Shown piece after piece: positions 12,165-25,368 of a DNA stretch of 64,000 nt (within the stretch, counting starts at the first letter, position 1; the number at the start of each line of letters is the position of its first letter). This DNA comes from Auanema rhodensis (lineage: Eukaryota; Nematoda; Chromadorea; Rhabditida; Rhabditidae): NCBI GenBank assembly GCA_964057225.1, contig OZ059900.1:1746501-1810500 (forward strand), in the 5' to 3' direction. Under the pieces are notes generated by a model. That model searched no databases and was not told the DNA's origin. It saw only the letters and a list, made by a program, of their open reading frames with translations. The position numbers and the translations under genes are program-made.

Positions 12165-15100
12165 GAGAATCAAACACACAATACACGAAATAAGTTTATT
12201 TTTACGAGTTTGCACTGATATTTATTCATTTTGATCAAAAAAGGTCGAAAATAGAAAGAATTTTTGAATTTTCCGAGTTTTGAGTCCAATTGGGCTAAAT
12301 CGCTCATATATATGATCAAAAGCATAGTTTCACTGTCTATGATAACAAAAGTCTTCAAATATACACTAATAATGATTAAATCACTGAATTTCACTCAAAT
12401 AGCATTACTACACTAAGTATGGTCGTTTTTATGCCTTTAACACCATATACTCACCGATTTTTGGTACAAAATCTGTAATACTTGTAAATTTTGATCATAT
12501 TTGTTAAGATTCGAGAATCAAACACATAATACACAAAATAAGTCTATTTTTACAAGTTTGCACTGATATTTATTCATTTTGATCAAAAAAGGTCGAAAAT
12601 AGAAAGAATTTTTGAAATTTCCGAGTTTTGAGTCCAATTTGGCTAAATCGCTCATATATATGATCAAAAGCATAGTTTTATTGTCTATAACAACAAAAGT
12701 CATCAATTAAACGCTAGTGATGTTTAAATACTGAATTTCGCTCAAATAGCATTACTACACTAAGTATGGTCGTTTTTATGCCTTTAACACCATATACTCA
12801 CCGATTTTTGGTACAAAATCTGTAATACTCGTAAATTTTGATCATATTCGTTAAGATTTGTGAATCAAACATACAATACACAGAATCAGTCTATTTTTAT
12901 GAGCTTGCACTGATATATATTCATTTTGATCAAAAAAGGTCGAAAATAGAAAGAATTTTTGAAATTTCCGAGTTTTGAGTCTAATTTGGCTAAATCGCTC
13001 ATATATATGATCAAAAGCATAGTTTTATTGTCTATGACAACAAAAGTCATCAATTAAATGCTAGTGATGTTTAAATACTGAATTTCGCTCAAATAGCATT
13101 ACTACACTAAGTATGGTCGTTTTTATGCCTTTAACACCATATACTCACCGATTTTTGGTACAAAATCTGTAATACTCGTAAATTTTGATCATATTCGGTG
13201 AGATTCGAGAATCAAACACACAATACACGAAATAAGTTTATTTTGACGAGTTTGCACTGGTATTTATTCATTTTGATCAAAAAAGGTCGAAAATAGAAAG
13301 AATTTTTGAATTTTCCGAGTTTTGAGTCCAATTGGGCTAAATCGCTCATATATATGATCAAAAGCATAGTTTTACTGTCTATGATAACAAAAGTCTTCAA
13401 ATATACACTAATAATGTGTAAATCACTGAATTTCACTCAAATAGCTTTACTACACTAAGTATGGTCGTTTTTATGCCTTTAACACCATATACTCACCGAT
13501 TTTTGGTACAAAATCTGTAATACTCGTAAATTTCGATCATATTCGTTAAGATTCGAGAATCAAACACACAATACACGAAATAAGTTTATTTTTACGAGTT
13601 TGCACTGATATTTATTCATTTTGATCAAAAAAGGTCGAAAATAGAAAGAATTTTTGAATTTTCCGAGTTTTGAGTCCAATTGGGCTAAATCGCTCATATA
13701 TATGATCAAAAGCATAGTTTCACTGTCTATGATAACAAAAGTCTTCAAATATACACTAGTAATGATTAAATCACTGAATTTCACTCAAATAGCATTACTA
13801 CACTAAGTATGGTCGTTTTTATGCCTTTAACACCATATACTCACCGATTTTTGGTACAAAATCTGTAATACTTGTAAATTTTGATCATATTTGTTAAGAT
13901 TCGAGAATCAAACACATAATACACGAAATAAGTCTATTTTTACAAGTTTGCACTGATATTTATTCATTTTGATCAAAAAAAGGTCGAAAATAGAAAAATT
14001 TTTTGAAATTTCCGAGTTTTGAGTCCAATTTGGCTAAATCGCTCATATATAAGATCAAAAGCATAGTTTTATTGTCTATAACAACAAAAGTCATCAATTA
14101 AACGCTAGTGATATTTAAATACTGATTTTCGCTCAAGTAGCATTACTACACTAAGTATGGTCGTTTTTATGCCTTTAACACCATATACTCACCGATTTTT
14201 GGTACAAAATCTGTAATACTTGTAAATTTTGATCATATTCGTTAAGATTTGAGAATCGAACATACAATACACAAAATCAGTCTATTTTTATGAGCTTGCA
14301 CTGATATATATTCATTTTGATCAAAAAAGGTCGAAAATAGAAAGAATTTTTGAAATTTCCGAGTTTTGAGTCTAATTTGGCTAAATCGCTCATATATATG
14401 ATCAGAAGCATAGTTTTAATGTCTATGACAACAAAAATCATCAATTAAACGCTAGTGATATTTAAATACTGATTTTCGCTCAAGTAGCATTACTACACTA
14501 AGTATGGTCGTTTTTATGCCTTTAACACCATATACTCACCGATTTTTGGTACAAAATCTGTAATACTTGTAAATTTTGATCATATTCGTTAAGATTTGAG
14601 AATCGAACATACAATACACAAAATCAGTCTATTTTTATGAGCTTGCACTGATATATATTCATTTTGATCAAAAAAGGTCGAAAATAGAAAGAATTTTTGA
14701 ATTTTCCGAGTTTTGAGTCGAATTGGGCTAAATCGCTCATATATATGATCAAAAGCATAGTTTTACTGTCTATGATAACAAAAGTCTTCAAATATACACT
14801 AATAAAGATTAAATCACTGAATTTCACTCAAATAGCATTACTACACTAAGTATGGTCGTTTTTATGCCTTTAACACCATATACTCACCGATTTTTGGTAC
14901 AAAATCTGTAATACTCGTAAATTTCGATCATATTCGTTAAGATTCGAGAATCAAACACACAATACACGAAATAAGTTTATTTTGACGAATTTGCACTGAT
15001 ATTTATTCATTTTGATCAAAAAAGGTCGAAAATAGAAAGAATTTTTTAATTTTCCGAGTTTTGAGTCCAATTGGGCTAAATCGCTCATATATATGATCAA

Positions 15101-16683
15101 AAGCATAGTTTCACTGTCTATGATAACAAAAGTCTTCAAATATACACTAGTAATGATTAAATCACTGAATTTCACTCAAATAGCATTACTACACTAAGTA
15201 TGGTCGTTTTTATGCCTTTAACACCATATACTCACCGATTTTTGGTACAAAATCTGTGATACTCGTAAATTTTGATCATATTCGTTAAGATTTGAGAATC
15301 AAACATACAATACACAAAATCAGTCTATTTTTATGAGCTTGCACTGATATATATTCATTTTGATCAAAAAAGGTCGAAAATAGAATGAATTTTTGAAATT
15401 TCCGAGTTTTGAGTCTAATTTGGCTAAATCGCTCATATATATGATCAAAAGCATAGTTTTACTGTCTATGATAACAAAAGTCTTCAAATATACACTAATA
15501 ATGATTAAATCACTGATTTTCAGTCAAATAGCATTACTACACTAAGTATGGTCGTTTTTATGCCTTTAACACCATATACTCACCGATTTTTGGTACAAAA
15601 TCTGTAATACTTGTAAATTTTGATCATATTTGTTAAGATTCGAGAATCAAACACATAATACACGAAATAAGTCTATTTTTACAAGTTTGCACTGATATTT
15701 ATTCATTTTGATCAAAAAAGGTCGAAAATAGAAAAAATTTTTGAAATTTCCGAGTTTTGAGTCCAATTTGGCTAAATCGCTCATATATAAGATCAAAAGC
15801 ATAGTTTTATTGTCTATAACAACAAAAGTCATCAATTAAACGCTAGTGATATTTAAATACTGATTTTCGCTCAAGTAGCATTACTACACTAAGTATGGTC
15901 GTTTTCATGCCTTTAACACCATATACTCACCGATTTTTGGTACAAAATCTGTAATACTTGTAAATTTTGATCATATTCGTTAAGATTTGAGAATCGAACA
16001 TACAATACACAAAATCAGTCTATTTTTATGAGCTTGCACTGATATATATTCATTTTGATCAAAAAAGGTCGAAAATAGAAAGAATTTTTGAAATTTCCGA
16101 GTTTTGAGTCTAATTTGGCTAAATCGCTCATATATATGATCAGAAGCATAGTTTTAATGTCTATGACAACAAAAATCATCAATTAAACGCTAGTGATATT
16201 TAAATACTGATTTTCGCTCAAATAGCATTACTACACTAAGTATGGTCGTTTTTATGCTTTTAACACCATATACTCACCGATTTTTGGTACAAAATCTGTA
16301 ATACTCGTAAAATTTGATCATATTTGTTAAGATTTGAGAATCAAACACACAATACACAAAATCAGTCTATTTTTATGAGTTTACACTGATATATATTCAT
16401 TTTCATCAAAAAAGGTCGAAAATAGAAAGAATTTTTGAATTTTCCGAGTTTTGAGTCGAATTGGGCTAAATCGCTCATATATATGATCAAAAGCATAGTT
16501 TTACTGTCTATGATAACAAAAGTCTTCAAATATACACTAATAATGATTAAATCACTGAATTTCACTCAAATAGCATTACTACACTAAGTATGGTCGTTTT
16601 TATGCCTTTAACACCATATACTCACCGATTTTTGGTACAAAATCTGTAATACTCGTAAATTTCGATCATATTCGTTAAGATTC

Positions 16684-17031
16684 GAGAATCAAACACACAA
16701 TACACGAAATAAGTTTATTTTGACGAATTTGCACTGATATTTATTCATTTTGATCAAAAAAGGTCGAAAATAGAAAGAATTTTTTAATTTTCCGAGTTTT
16801 GAGTCCAATTGGGCTAAATCGCTCATATATATGATCAAAAGCATAGTTTCACTGTCTATGATAACAAAAGTCTTCAAATATACACTAGTAATGATTAAAT
16901 CACTGAATTTCACTCAAATAGCATTACTACACTAAGTATGGTCGTTTTTATGCCTTTAACACCATATACTCACCGATTTTTGGTACAAAATCTGTAATAC
17001 TTGTAAATTTTGATCATATTCGTTAAGATTT
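16684..17031. repeat. Hybrid monomer at loss of d8 in copy B
   Basis: The body is type b7 (TTTTGACGAATTTG, AATTTTTTAATTTTCC). The end (CATATTCGTTAAGATTTGAG) matches the end of d8, where b7 normally has CATATTTGTTAAGATTCG. The next monomer is e9. The exchange falls in the conserved block or just after it, between about 16915 and 17020. Confidence 0.8.
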
Positions 17032-19114
17032 GAGAATCGAACATACAATACACAAAATCAGTCTATTTTTATGAGCTTGCACTGATATATATTCATTTTG
17101 ATCAAAAAAGGTCGAAAATAGAAAGAATTTTTGAAATTTCCGAGTTTTGAGTCTAATTTGGCTAAATCGCTCATATATATGATCAGAAGCATAGTTTTAA
17201 TGTCTATGACAACAAAAATCATCAATTAAACGCTAGTGTTGTTTAAATACTGATTTTCGCTCAAATAGCATTACTACACTAAGTATGGTCGTTTTATGCC
17301 TTTAACACCATATACTCACCGATTTTTGGTACAAAATCTGTAATACTCGTAAAATTTGATCATATTTGTTAAGATTTGAGAATCAAACACACAATACACA
17401 AAATCAGTCTATTTTTATGAGTTTACACTGATATATATTCATTTTCATCAAAAAAGGTCGAAAATAGAAAGAATTTTTGAATTTTCCGAGTTTTGAGTCG
17501 AATTGGGCTAAATCGCTCATATATATGATCAAAAGCATAGTTTTACTGTCTATGATAACAAAAGTCTTCAAATATACACTAATAATGATTAAATCACTGA
17601 ATTTCACTCAAATAGCATTACTACACTAAGTATGGTCGTTTTTATGCCTTTAACACCATATACTCACCGATTTTTGGTACAAAATCTGTAATACTTGTAA
17701 ATTTTGATCATATTTGTTAAGATTCGAGAATCAAACACATAATACACAAAATAAGTCTATTTTTACAAGTTTGCACTGATATTTATTCATTTTGATCAAA
17801 AAAGGTCGAAAATAGAAAGAATTTTTAAAATTTCCGAGTTTTGAGTCCAATTTGGCTAAATCGCTCATATATATGATCAAAAGCATAGTTTTATTGTCTA
17901 TAACAACAAAAGTCATCAATTAAACGCTAGTGATGTTTAAATACTGAATTTCGCTCAAATAGCATTACTACACTAAGTATGGTCGTTTTTATGCCTTTAA
18001 CACCATATACTCACCGATTTTTGGTACAAAATCTGTAATACTCGTAAATTTTGATCATATTCGTTAAGATTTGAGAATCAAACATACAATACACAAAATC
18101 AGTCTATTTTTATGAGCTTGCACTGATATATATTCATTTTGATCAAAAAAGGTCGAAAATAGAAAGAATTTTTGAAATTTCCGAGTTTTGAGTCTAATTT
18201 GGCTAAATCGCTCATATATATGATCAGAAGCATAGTTTTAATGTCTATGACAACAAAAATCATCAATTAAACGCTAGTGTTGTTTAAATACTGATTTTCG
18301 CTCAAATAGCATTACTACACTAAGTATGGTCGTTTTTATGCCTTTAACACCATATACTCACCGATTTTTGGTACAAAATCTGTAATACTCGTAAAATTTG
18401 ATCATATTTGTTAAGATTTGAGAATCAAACACACAATACACAAAATCAGTCTATTTTTATGAGTTTACACTGATATATATTCATTTTCATCAAAAAAGGT
18501 CGAAAATAGAAAGAATTTTTGAATTTTCCGAGTTTTGAGTCGAATTGGGCTAAATCGCTCATATATATGATCAAAAGCATAGTTTTACTGTCTATGATAA
18601 CAAAAGTCTTCAAATATACACTAATAATGATTAAATCACTGAATTTCACTCAAATAGCATTACTACACTAAGTATGGTCGTTTTTATGCCTTTAACACCA
18701 TATACTCACCGATTTTTGGTACAAAATCTGTAATACTTGTAAATTTTGATCATATTTGTTAAGATTCGAGAATCAAACACATAATACACAAAATAAGTCT
18801 ATTTTTACAAGTTTGCACTGATATTTATTCATTTTGATCAAAAAAGGTCGAAAATAGAAAGAATTTTTAAAATTTCCGAGTTTTGAGTCCAATTTGGCTA
18901 AATCGCTCATATATATGATCAAAAGCATAGTTTTATTGTCTATAACAACAAAAGTCATCAATTAAACGCTAGTGATGTTTAAATACTGAATTTCGCTCAA
19001 ATAGCATTACTACACTAAGTATGGTCGTTTTTATGCCTTTAACACCATATACTCACCGATTTTTGGTACAAAATCTGTAATACTCGTAAATTTTGATCAT
19101 ATTCGTTAAGATTT
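17032..19114. repeat. Duplication of trimer 9-10-11 in copy B
   Basis: Two trimers, 17032-18072 and 18073-19114, each of the form e-a-d. The second begins with a hybrid monomer (18073-18419) whose front is e12-like (GAATCAAACATAC) and whose back is e9-like (GATCAGAAG, GTGTTGTTTAAA). The first trimer is one base shorter owing to the lost T near 17292. Confidence 0.85.
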
Positions 19115-22100
19115 GAGAATCAAACATACAATACACAAAATCAGTCTATTTTTATGAGCTTGCACTGATATATATTCATTTTGATCAAAAAAGGTCGAAA
19201 ATAGAAAGAATTTTTGAAATTTCCGAGTTTTGAGTCTAATTTGGCTAAATCGCTCATATATATGATCAAAAGCATAGTTTTATTGTCTATGACAACAAAA
19301 GTCATCAATTAAATGCTAGTGATGTTTAAATACTGAATTTCGCTCAAATAGCATTACTACACTAAGTATGGTCGTTTTTATGCCTTTAACACCATATACT
19401 CACCGATTTTTGGTACAAAATCTGTAATACTCGTAAATTTTGATCATATTCGGTGAGATTCGAGAATCAAACACACAATACACGAAATAAGTTTATTTTG
19501 ACGAGTTTGCACTGGTATTTATTCATTTTGATCAAAAAAGGTCGAAAATAGAAAGAATTTTTGAATTTTCCGAGTTTTGAGTCCAATTGGGCTAAATCGC
19601 TAATATATATGATCAAAAGCATAGTTTTACTGTCTATGATAACAAAAGTCTTCAAATATACACTAATAATGTGTAAATCACTGAATTTCACTCAAATAGC
19701 TTTACTACACTAAGTATGGTCGTTTTTATGCCTTTAACACCATATACTCACCGATTTTTGGTACAAAATCTGTAATACTCGTAAATTTCGATCATATTCG
19801 TTAAGATTCGAGAATCAAACACACAATACACGAAATAAGTTTATTTTTACGAGTTTGCACTGATATTTATTCATTTTGATCAAAAAAGGTCGAAAATAGA
19901 AAGAATTTTTGAATTTTCCGAGTTTTGAGTCCAATTGGGCTAAATCGCTCATATATATGATCAAAAGCATAGTTTCACTGTCTATGATAACAAAAGTCTT
20001 CAAATATACACTAATAATGATTAAATCACTGAATTTCACTCAAATAGCATTACTACACTAAGTATGGTCGTTTTTATGCCTTTAACACCATATACTCACC
20101 GATTTTTGGTACAAAATCTGTAATACTCGTAAATTTCGATCATATTCGTTAAGATTCGAGAATCAAACACACAATACACGAAATAAGTTTATTTTTACGA
20201 GTTTGCACTGATATTTATTCATTTTGATCAAAAAAGGTCGAAAATAGAAAGAATTTTTGAATTTTCCGAGTTTTGAGTCCAATTGGGCTAAATCGCTCAT
20301 ATATATGATCAAAAGCATAGTTTCACTGTCTATGATAACAAAAGTCTTCAAATATACACTAGTAATGATGAAATCACTGAATTTCACTCAAATAGCATTA
20401 CTACACTAAGTATGGTCGTTTTTATGCCTTTAACACCATATACTCACCGATTTTTGGTACAAAATCTGTAATACTTGTAAATTTTGATCATATTTGTTAA
20501 GATTCGAGAATCAAACACATAATACACGAAATAAGTCTATTTTTACAAGTTTGCACTGATATTTATTCATTTTGATCAAAAAAGGTCGAAAATAGAAAGA
20601 ATTTTTGAAATTTCCGAGTTTTGAGTCCAATTTGGCTAAATCGCTCATATATATGATCAAAAGCATAGTGTTATTGTCTATAACAACAAAAGTCATCAAT
20701 TAAACGCTAGTGATGTTTAAATACTGAATTTCGCTCAAATAGCATTACTACACTAAGTATGGTCGTTTTTATGCCTTTAACACCATATACTCACCGATTT
20801 TTGGTACAAAATCTGTAATACTCGTAAATTTTGATCATATTCGTTAAGATTTGAGAATCAAACATACAATACACAAAATCAGTCTATTTTTATGAGCTTG
20901 CACTGATATATATTCATTTTGATCAAAAAAGGTCGAAAATAGAAAGAATTTTTGAAATTTCCGAGTTTTGAGTCTAATTTGGCTAAATCGCTCATATATA
21001 TGATCAAAAGCATAGTTTTATTGTCTATGACAACAAAAGTCATCAATTAAATGCTAGTGATGTTTAAATACTGAATTTCGCTCAAATAGCATTACTACAC
21101 TAAGTATGGTCGTTTTTATGCCTTTAACACCATATACTCACCGATTTTTGGTACAAAATCTGTAATACTCGTAAATTTTGATCATATCCGGTGAGATTCG
21201 AGAATCAAACACACAATACACGAAATAAGTTTATTTTGACGAGTTTGCACTGGTATTTATTCATTTTGATCAAAAAAGGTCGAAAATAGAAAGAATTTTT
21301 GAATTTTCCGAGTTTTGAGTCCAATTGGGCTAAATCGCTCATATATATGATCAAAAGCATAGTTTTACTGTCTATGATAACAAAAGTCTTCAAATATACA
21401 CTAATAATGTGTAAATCACTGAATTTCACTCAAATAGCTTTACTACACTAAGTATGGTCGTTTTTATGCCTTTAACACCATATACTCACCGATTTTTGGT
21501 ACAAAATCTGTAATACTCGTAAATTTCGATCATATTCGTTAAGATTCGAGAATCAAACACACAATACACGAAATAAGTTTATTTTTACGAGTTTGCACTG
21601 ATATTTATTCATTTTGATCAAAAAAGGTCGAAAATAGAAAGAATTTTTGAATTTTCCGAGTTTTGAGTCCAATTGGGCTAAATCGCTCATATATATGATC
21701 AAAAGCATAGTTTCACTGTCTATGATAACAAAAGTCTTCAAATATACACTAGTAATGATTAAATCACTGAATTTCACTCAAATAGCATTACTACACTAAG
21801 TATGGTCGTTTTTATGCCTTTAACACCATATACTCACCGATTTTTGGTACAAAATCTGTAATACTTGTAAATTTTGATCATATTTGTTAAGATTCGAGAA
21901 TCAAACACATAATACACGAAATAAGTCTATTTTTACAAGTTTGCACTGATATTTATTCATTTTGATCAAAAAAAGGTCGAAAATAGAAAATTTTTTGAAA
22001 TTTCCGAGTTTTGAGTCCAATTTGGCTAAATCGCTCATATATAAGATCAAAAGCATAGTTTTATTGTCAATAACAACAAAAGTCATCAATTAAACGCTAG

Positions 22101-24673
22101 TGATATTTAAATACTGATTTTCGCTCAAGTAGCATTACTACACTAAGTATGGTCGTTTTTATGCCTTTAACACCATATACTCACCGATTTTTGGTACAAA
22201 ATCTGTAATACTTGTAAATTTTGATCATATTCGTTAAGATTTGAGAATCGAACATACAATACACAAAATCAGTCTATTTTTATGAGCTTGCACTGATATA
22301 TATTCATTTTGATCAAAAAAGGTCGAAAATAGAAAGAATTTTTGAAATTTCCGAGTTTTGAGTCTAATTTGGCTAAATCGCTCATATATATGATCAGAAG
22401 CATAGTTTTAATGTCTATGACAACAAAAATCATCAATTAAACGCTAGTGATGTTTAAATACTGATTTTCGCTCAAATAGCATTACTACACTAAGTATGGT
22501 CGTTTTTATGCCTTTAACACCATATACTCACCGATTTTTGGTACAAAATCTGTAATACTCGTAAAATTTGATCATATTTGTTAAGATTTGAGAATCAAAC
22601 ACACAATACACGAAATAAGTTTATTTTGACGAGTTTGCACTGGTATTTATTCATTTTGATCAAAAAAGGTCGAAAATAGAAAGAATTTTTGAATTTTCCG
22701 AGTTTTGAGTCCAATTGGGCTAAATCGCTCATATATATGATCAAAAGCATAGTTTTACTGTCTATGATAACAAAAGTCATCAATTAAACGCTAGTGATGT
22801 TTAAATACTGAATTTCGCTCAAATAGCATTACTACACTAAGTATGGTCGTTTTTATGCCTTTAACACCATATACTCACCGATTTTTGGTACAAAATCTGT
22901 AATACTCGTAAATTTTGATCATATTCGTTAAGATTTGAGAATCAAACATACAATACACAAAATCAGTCTATTTTTATGAGCTTGCACTGATATATATTCA
23001 TTTTGATCAAAAAAGGTCGAAAATAGAAAGAATTTTTGAAATTTCCGAGTTTTGAGTCTAATTTGGCTAAATCGCTCATATATATGATCAAAAGCATAGT
23101 TTTATTGTCTATGACAACAAAAGTCATCAATTAAATGCTAGTGATGTTTAAATACTGAATTTCGCTCAAATAGCATTACTACACTAAGTATGGTCGTTTT
23201 TATGCCTTTAACACCATATACTCACCGATTTTTGGTACAAAATCTGTAATACTCGTAAATTTTGATCATATTCGGTGAGATTCGAGAATCAAACACACAA
23301 TACACGAAATAAGTTTATTTTGACGAGTTTGCACTGGTATTTATTCATTTTGATCAAAAAAGGTCGAAAATAGAAAGAATTTTTGAATTTTCCGAGTTTT
23401 GAGTCCAATTGGGCTAAATCGCTAATATATATGATCAAAAGCATAGTTTTACTGTCTATGATAACAAAAGTCTTCAAATATACACTAATAATGTGTAAAT
23501 CACTGAATTTCACTCAAATAGCTTTACTACACTAAGTATGGTCGTTTTTATGCCTTTAACACCATATACTCACCGATTTTTGGTACAAAATCTGTAATAC
23601 TCGTAAATTTCGATCATATTCGTTAAGATTCGAGAATCAAACACACAATACACGAAATAAGTTTATTTTTACGAGTTTGCACTGATATTTATTCATTTTG
23701 ATCAAAAAAGGTCGAAAATAGAAAGAATTTTTGAATTTTCCCAGTTTTGAGTCCAATTGGGCTAAATCGCTCATATATATGATCAAAAGCATAGTTTCAC
23801 TGTCTATGATAACAAAAGTCTTCAAATATACACTAATAATGATTAAATCACTGAATTTCACTCAAATAGCATTACTACACTAAGTATGGTCGTTTTTATG
23901 CCTTTAACACCATATACTCACCGATTTTTGGTACAAAATCTGTAATACTTGTAAATTTTGATCATATTTGTTAAGATTCGAGAATCAAACACATAATACA
24001 CAAAATAAGTCTATTTTTACAAGTTTGCACTGATATTTATTCATTTTGATCAAAAAAGGTCGAAAATAGAAAGAATTTTTGAAATTTCCGAGTTTTGAGT
24101 CCAATTTGGCTAAATCGCTCATATATATGATCAAAAGCATAGTTTTATTGTCTATAACAACAAAAGTCATCAATTAAACGCTAGTGATGTTTAAATACTG
24201 AATTTCGCTCAAATAGCATTACTACACTAAGTATGGTCGTTTTTATGCCTTTAACACCATATACTCACCGATTTTTGGTACAAAATCTGTAATACTCGTA
24301 GATTTTGATCATATTCGTTAAGATTTGAGAATCAAACATACAATACACAAAATCAGTCTATTTTTATGAGCTTGCACTGATATATATTCATTTTGATCAA
24401 AAAAGGTCGAAAATAGAAAGAATTTTTGAAATTTCCGAGTTTTGAGTCTAATTTGGCTAAATCGCTCATATATATGATCAAAAGCATAGTTTTATTGTCT
24501 ATGACAACAAAAGTCATCAATTAAATGCTAGTGATGTTTAAATACTGAATTTCGCTCAAATAGCATTACTACACTAAGTATGGTCGTTTTTATGCCTTTA
24601 ACACCATATACTCACCGATTTTTGGTACAAAATCTGTAATACTCGTAAATTTTGATCATATTCGGTGAGATTC

Positions 24674-25368
24674 GAGAATCAAACACACAATACACGAAAT
24701 AAGTTTATTTTGACGAGTTTGCACTGGTATTTATTCATTTTGATCAAAAAAGGTCGAAAATAGAAAGAATTTTTGAATTTTCCGAGTTTTGAGTCCAATT
24801 GGGCTAAATCGCTCATATATATGATCAAAAGCATAGTTTTACTGTCTATGATAACAAAAGTCTTCAAATATACACTAATAATGTGTAAATCACTGAATTT
24901 CACTCAAATAGCTTTACTACACTAAGTATGGTCGTTTTTATGCCTTTAACACCATATACTCACCGATTTTTGGTACAAAATCTGTAATACTCGTAGATTT
25001 TGATCATATTCGTTAAGATTTGAGAATCAAACATACAATACACAAAATCAGTCTATTTTTATGAGCTTGCACTGATATATATTCATTTTGATCAAAAAAG
25101 GTCGAAAATAGAAAGAATTTTTGAAATTTCCGAGTTTTGAGTCTAATTTGGCTAAATCGCTCATATATATGATCAAAAGCATAGTTTTATTGTCTATGAC
25201 AACAAAAGTCATCAATTAAATGCTAGTGATGTTTAAATACTGAATTTCGCTCAAATAGCATTACTACACTAAGTATGGTCGTTTTTATGCCTTTAACACC
25301 ATATACTCACCGATTTTTGGTACAAAATCTGTAATACTCGTAAATTTTGATCATATTCGGTGAGATTC
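24674..25368. repeat. Two-monomer insertion in copy B
   Basis: The order here is e27, then c28, e27, c28, c29. The monomer at 24674 has a c28 body but ends with CGTAGATTTTG, the marker of the d26/e27 junction. A second e27 follows at 25022 before the normal c28 at 25369. An in-register exchange between the ends of c28 and d26 would add exactly this pair (695 bp). Confidence 0.83.

Larger units (their letters stand above)
1..14597. repeat. HOR copy A, 42 monomers
   Basis: First copy of the large repeat. Monomers start at 1, 349, 697, 1045, 1392, 1739, 2087, 2435, 2783, 3130, 3478, 3825, 4172, 4520, 4868, 5216, 5563, 5910, 6258, 6606, 6954, 7301, 7648, 7995, 8343, 8691, 9038, 9385, 9733, 10081, 10428, 10775, 11123, 11471, 11818, 12165, 12513, 12860, 13207, 13555, 13903 and 14251. 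Against the 39-monomer reference (copy C), it has types 24-27 twice (7995-10774) and lacks type 32 at the 11818/12165 junction. The next copy begins 14,597 bp later with the same a1-b2-h3-d4-e5-a6-b7 series. The copy boundary is arbitrary because the array is cyclic; I placed it at type 1 because the window starts there. Confidence 0.93.
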
